A DNA stretch of 7,180 nt from Pseudomonadota bacterium (GTDB taxonomy: Bacteria > Pseudomonadota > Alphaproteobacteria > Rhizobiales > Hyphomicrobiaceae): NCBI GenBank assembly GCA_023392135.1, contig JAEVZQ010000431.1:1-7180 (forward strand). The letters are read 5' to 3'. Both the position numbers and the translations under genes were made by a program. Under the pieces are notes generated by a model. That model was not told the origin of the DNA. It saw only the letters and a program-made list of their open reading frames with translations, and made no database searches. Positions 5,784-7,180 of this stretch are shown here, one piece after another (the first letter of the stretch is position 1; every line of letters starts with the position of its first letter).

Positions 5784-6683
5784 ATGGAGAATACCCGGGA
5801 CCTCCGTTTGCTCGCGCTCGTTGCGTGGTATCGCGACGCGGGCGTGACAGATGCGCTCACCGACGAGCCGCTGAACTGGTTCGAGCGGGGGGAAGCTGCT
5901 GTGCTCGCGCCGGAACCAGCAGAACCGGCCGCTGCCAAGCTCGAGAGCCGCCAGCCGGCTCCCAAACGCGGTACACCGGAGAGCTCTCGAGCCCCCTCAC
6001 GCGCAACCACGGCTGTTCCTGCCCGCAGCTTTGCGACCGTGCCCGCGACCGAGGCGGAAGACTCGGCCAAAGCTGCGGCGCTAGCCGCCAAGTCGCTCGA
6101 CGAGCTGCGAGCGGCGCTGGAGAAGTTCGAAGGGTGCGCGCTCCGGCAAACGGCCAAGAATTTGTGCTTCTACCGCGGTGCGCCACATGGCCGGGTGATG
6201 ATCATCGGCGAAGCCCCGGGTCGCGAGGAGGATCTCGAGGGCAAGCCCTTCGTCGGCCGCGCCGGGCAGCTCCTGGATCGCATGCTCGCCCCCATCGGTC
6301 TCAGCGAGGCGAACACGCACATTACCAACATCGTTTACTGGCGGCCGCCGGGGAACCGCACGCCGACCCCACAGGAAGCGATCATCTGCCGGCCGTTTCT
6401 GGCGCGGCAGATCGAGCTGGCCCGGCCGGACTTCCTCCTGCTGCTGGGGGCCGCCGCGGCCCGGCACATGCTGGGAGGCACCGAGGGCATTCTCCGTGCT
6501 CGAGGAAAGTGGCATGAGGTGGAGATCGGTGGCCGGAAGATTCCTGCGATGGCGACGTTGCATCCGGCCTACCTCCTCCGCACGCCGGCCTCGAAGCGGC
6601 TTGCCTGGCGCGACCTGCTCACTTTGCGCGCAAGGCTGGACGAGGGTAATTCGCCCGATGCAGCGGGCGAGGGATCGGCATAG
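5784..6683 (+). CDS. Uracil-DNA glycosylase, family 4-like
   Basis: Base-excision repair enzyme predicted to remove uracil (from cytosine deamination or dUMP incorporation) from DNA. It has 299 residues. The first 30 or so (LLALVAWYRDAGVTDALTDE) resemble the N-terminal helix of alphaproteobacterial members. Residues about 37-105 are rich in Ala, Pro, Glu and Ser and probably form a flexible linker. The catalytic domain is about 106-287. It has GEAPGREED (142-150, motif 1), GKPFVGRAGQLLD (153-165), ITNIVYWRPPGNRTPTPQE (180-198), and HPAYLL (260-265, motif 2 with His260). Family 4 enzymes normally carry four [4Fe-4S] cysteines. Here Cys118 (GCALR) and Cys202 (IIC) align with two of them, but the others are Arg121 and Trp186, so the cluster is probably absent. 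The ATG at 5784 has no good Shine-Dalgarno; it is kept because the N-terminal helix begins there. Divergent from ETF-QO, 27 bases before moaB and probably co-transcribed with it. Often annotated as SPO1 DNA polymerase-related. Confidence 0.88.
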   Translation: MENTRDLRLLALVAWYRDAGVTDALTDEPLNWFERGEAAVLAPEPAEPAAAKLESRQPAPKRGTPESSRAPSRATTAVPARSFATVPATEAEDSAKAAALAAKSLDELRAALEKFEGCALRQTAKNLCFYRGAPHGRVMIIGEAPGREEDLEGKPFVGRAGQLLDRMLAPIGLSEANTHITNIVYWRPPGNRTPTPQEAIICRPFLARQIELARPDFLLLLGAAAARHMLGGTEGILRARGKWHEVEIGGRKIPAMATLHPAYLLRTPASKRLAWRDLLTLRARLDEGNSPDAAGEGSA

Positions 6684-6710
6684 ACTGGCCGCAGAGGAGT
6701 TGTTCGAGCC

Positions 6711-7180
6711 ATGGCTAGAATCGACGAGACGCGCCCGTTTATCCCCGTTTCCATTGCGGTGCTCACGATGTCCGACACGCGCGCGCTCGAGGACGACAAG
6801 TCCGGCGCCGCCTTGGTCGAGCTGATCGGGAAGGCTGGTCATAAGCTCGCGGACCGGGCAATCGTAAAGGACGACATTCCACAGATCCGGGCCCAGGTAA
6901 TGCGGTGGATTGCCGATCCTCAGATCGACGTTGTGATCACGACTGGGGGCACCGGTTTCACTGGCCGCGATATCACTCCCGAGGCCATCAGGCCGCTCTT
7001 CGAGAAAGAGATCGATGGCTTCTCGACCATCTTTCATCTGATCTCATACGAGAAGGTCGCAACGTCGACCATCCAGTCCCGCGCATGTGCCGGGGTGGCG
7101 GGGGAGACCTACATCTTCTGCCTGCCGGGCTCACCCGGCGCCTGCCGCGACGCGTGGAACGGCATCCTGCAGTACCAGCT
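6711..7180 (+). CDS. moaB: Molybdenum cofactor biosynthesis protein MoaB (3' end outside window)
   Basis: Member of the MoaB/Mog family of molybdopterin-binding proteins of molybdenum cofactor synthesis. Mog-type members adenylylate molybdopterin before metal insertion; the exact role of MoaB in bacteria that also have Mog is less certain. The frame is open for 156 codons to the window edge. The family is usually about 170-180 residues, so probably 15-25 residues are missing. It aligns over its whole visible length with remembered E. coli MoaB. Landmarks are IAVLTMSDTR (15-24), DDKSG (28-32), RAIVKDD (49-55), ITTGGTGFTGRDITPEA (76-92, the molybdopterin-binding TGGTG and acidic residue Asp87), SYEKVATSTIQSRA (112-125), and CLPGSPGACRDAW (137-149). 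The ATG at 6711 has a Shine-Dalgarno agaggag (6693-6699) eleven bases upstream. It follows UDG by 27 bases on the same strand, suggesting one transcript. No sign of damage in the visible part. Confidence 0.93.
   Translation, partial: MARIDETRPFIPVSIAVLTMSDTRALEDDKSGAALVELIGKAGHKLADRAIVKDDIPQIRAQVMRWIADPQIDVVITTGGTGFTGRDITPEAIRPLFEKEIDGFSTIFHLISYEKVATSTIQSRACAGVAGETYIFCLPGSPGACRDAWNGILQYQ

Noticed and set aside
5714..6517. A 267-codon + strand frame overlapping UDG in another phase
   Set aside because: The translation is Arg, Gly and Ala-rich low complexity without motifs, whereas the overlapping UDG frame carries GEAPG and HPAYLL.
6081..7037. A 318-codon open frame on the minus strand across UDG and moaB
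   Set aside because: It spans two well-recognised genes on the other strand and shows no family features; it is a GC-driven shadow frame.
1..7180. A defence system, mobile element or biosynthetic cluster
   Set aside because: All six protein genes belong to well-known housekeeping or signalling families. There are no transposase, integrase, toxin-antitoxin or CRISPR signs, and no terminal repeats were seen.

Overview
The window is GC-rich chromosomal DNA of ordinary bacterial type. The proteins look alphaproteobacterial, most like Hyphomicrobiales (Rhizobiales). The reasons are a CCDSR-type beta carbonic anhydrase, an HWE-family sensor kinase, an ETF-ubiquinone oxidoreductase beginning with an LPPREAME-like segment, a WRPPGNR-type family 4-like uracil-DNA glycosylase, and a gene order (ETF-QO, divergent UDG, then moaB) that I recall from that order. 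The taxonomic placement is inference from remembered family features, not from a search.

Layout from left to right. A pyridoxal kinase (50-880, +) is followed after 100 bases by a beta-class carbonic anhydrase (981-1619, +). Next come 377 bases without a convincing gene (1620-1996). This gap holds two clear stem-loops and a weaker third one that ends in a short T run. A soluble sensor kinase with three PAS-like domains and an HWE catalytic core, probably starting at a TTG codon, occupies 1997-3919 (+). Only 40 bases later, and convergent with it, lies the end of an ETF-ubiquinone oxidoreductase gene (3960-5642, -). The 141-base divergent region 5643-5783 contains two perfect inverted repeats and a candidate promoter. 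It is followed by a family 4-like uracil-DNA glycosylase (5784-6683, +) and, 27 bases later, moaB (from 6711, +), which runs off the right end of the window.

The most notable point is that the ETF-QO gene is complete (560 codons) except for one in-frame TAG at codon 224. The family normally has lysine there (IGLKELW becomes IGI-stop-ELW). Nothing else in the gene is damaged. The simplest readings are a sequencing error or a very recent nonsense mutation; suppression or readthrough is a less likely alternative.

The genes do not form one pathway. Pyridoxal kinase salvages vitamin B6. Carbonic anhydrase supplies bicarbonate. The kinase is a signalling protein with no response regulator beside it. 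ETF-QO passes electrons from acyl-CoA and amino-acid dehydrogenases to quinone. UDG repairs uracil in DNA. MoaB belongs to molybdenum cofactor synthesis. I found no mobile element, CRISPR array, tRNA or rRNA, and nothing that amounts to a new multi-gene system. The items worth following up are the amber codon, the paired inverted repeats in the divergent promoter region, and the structured gap before the kinase.
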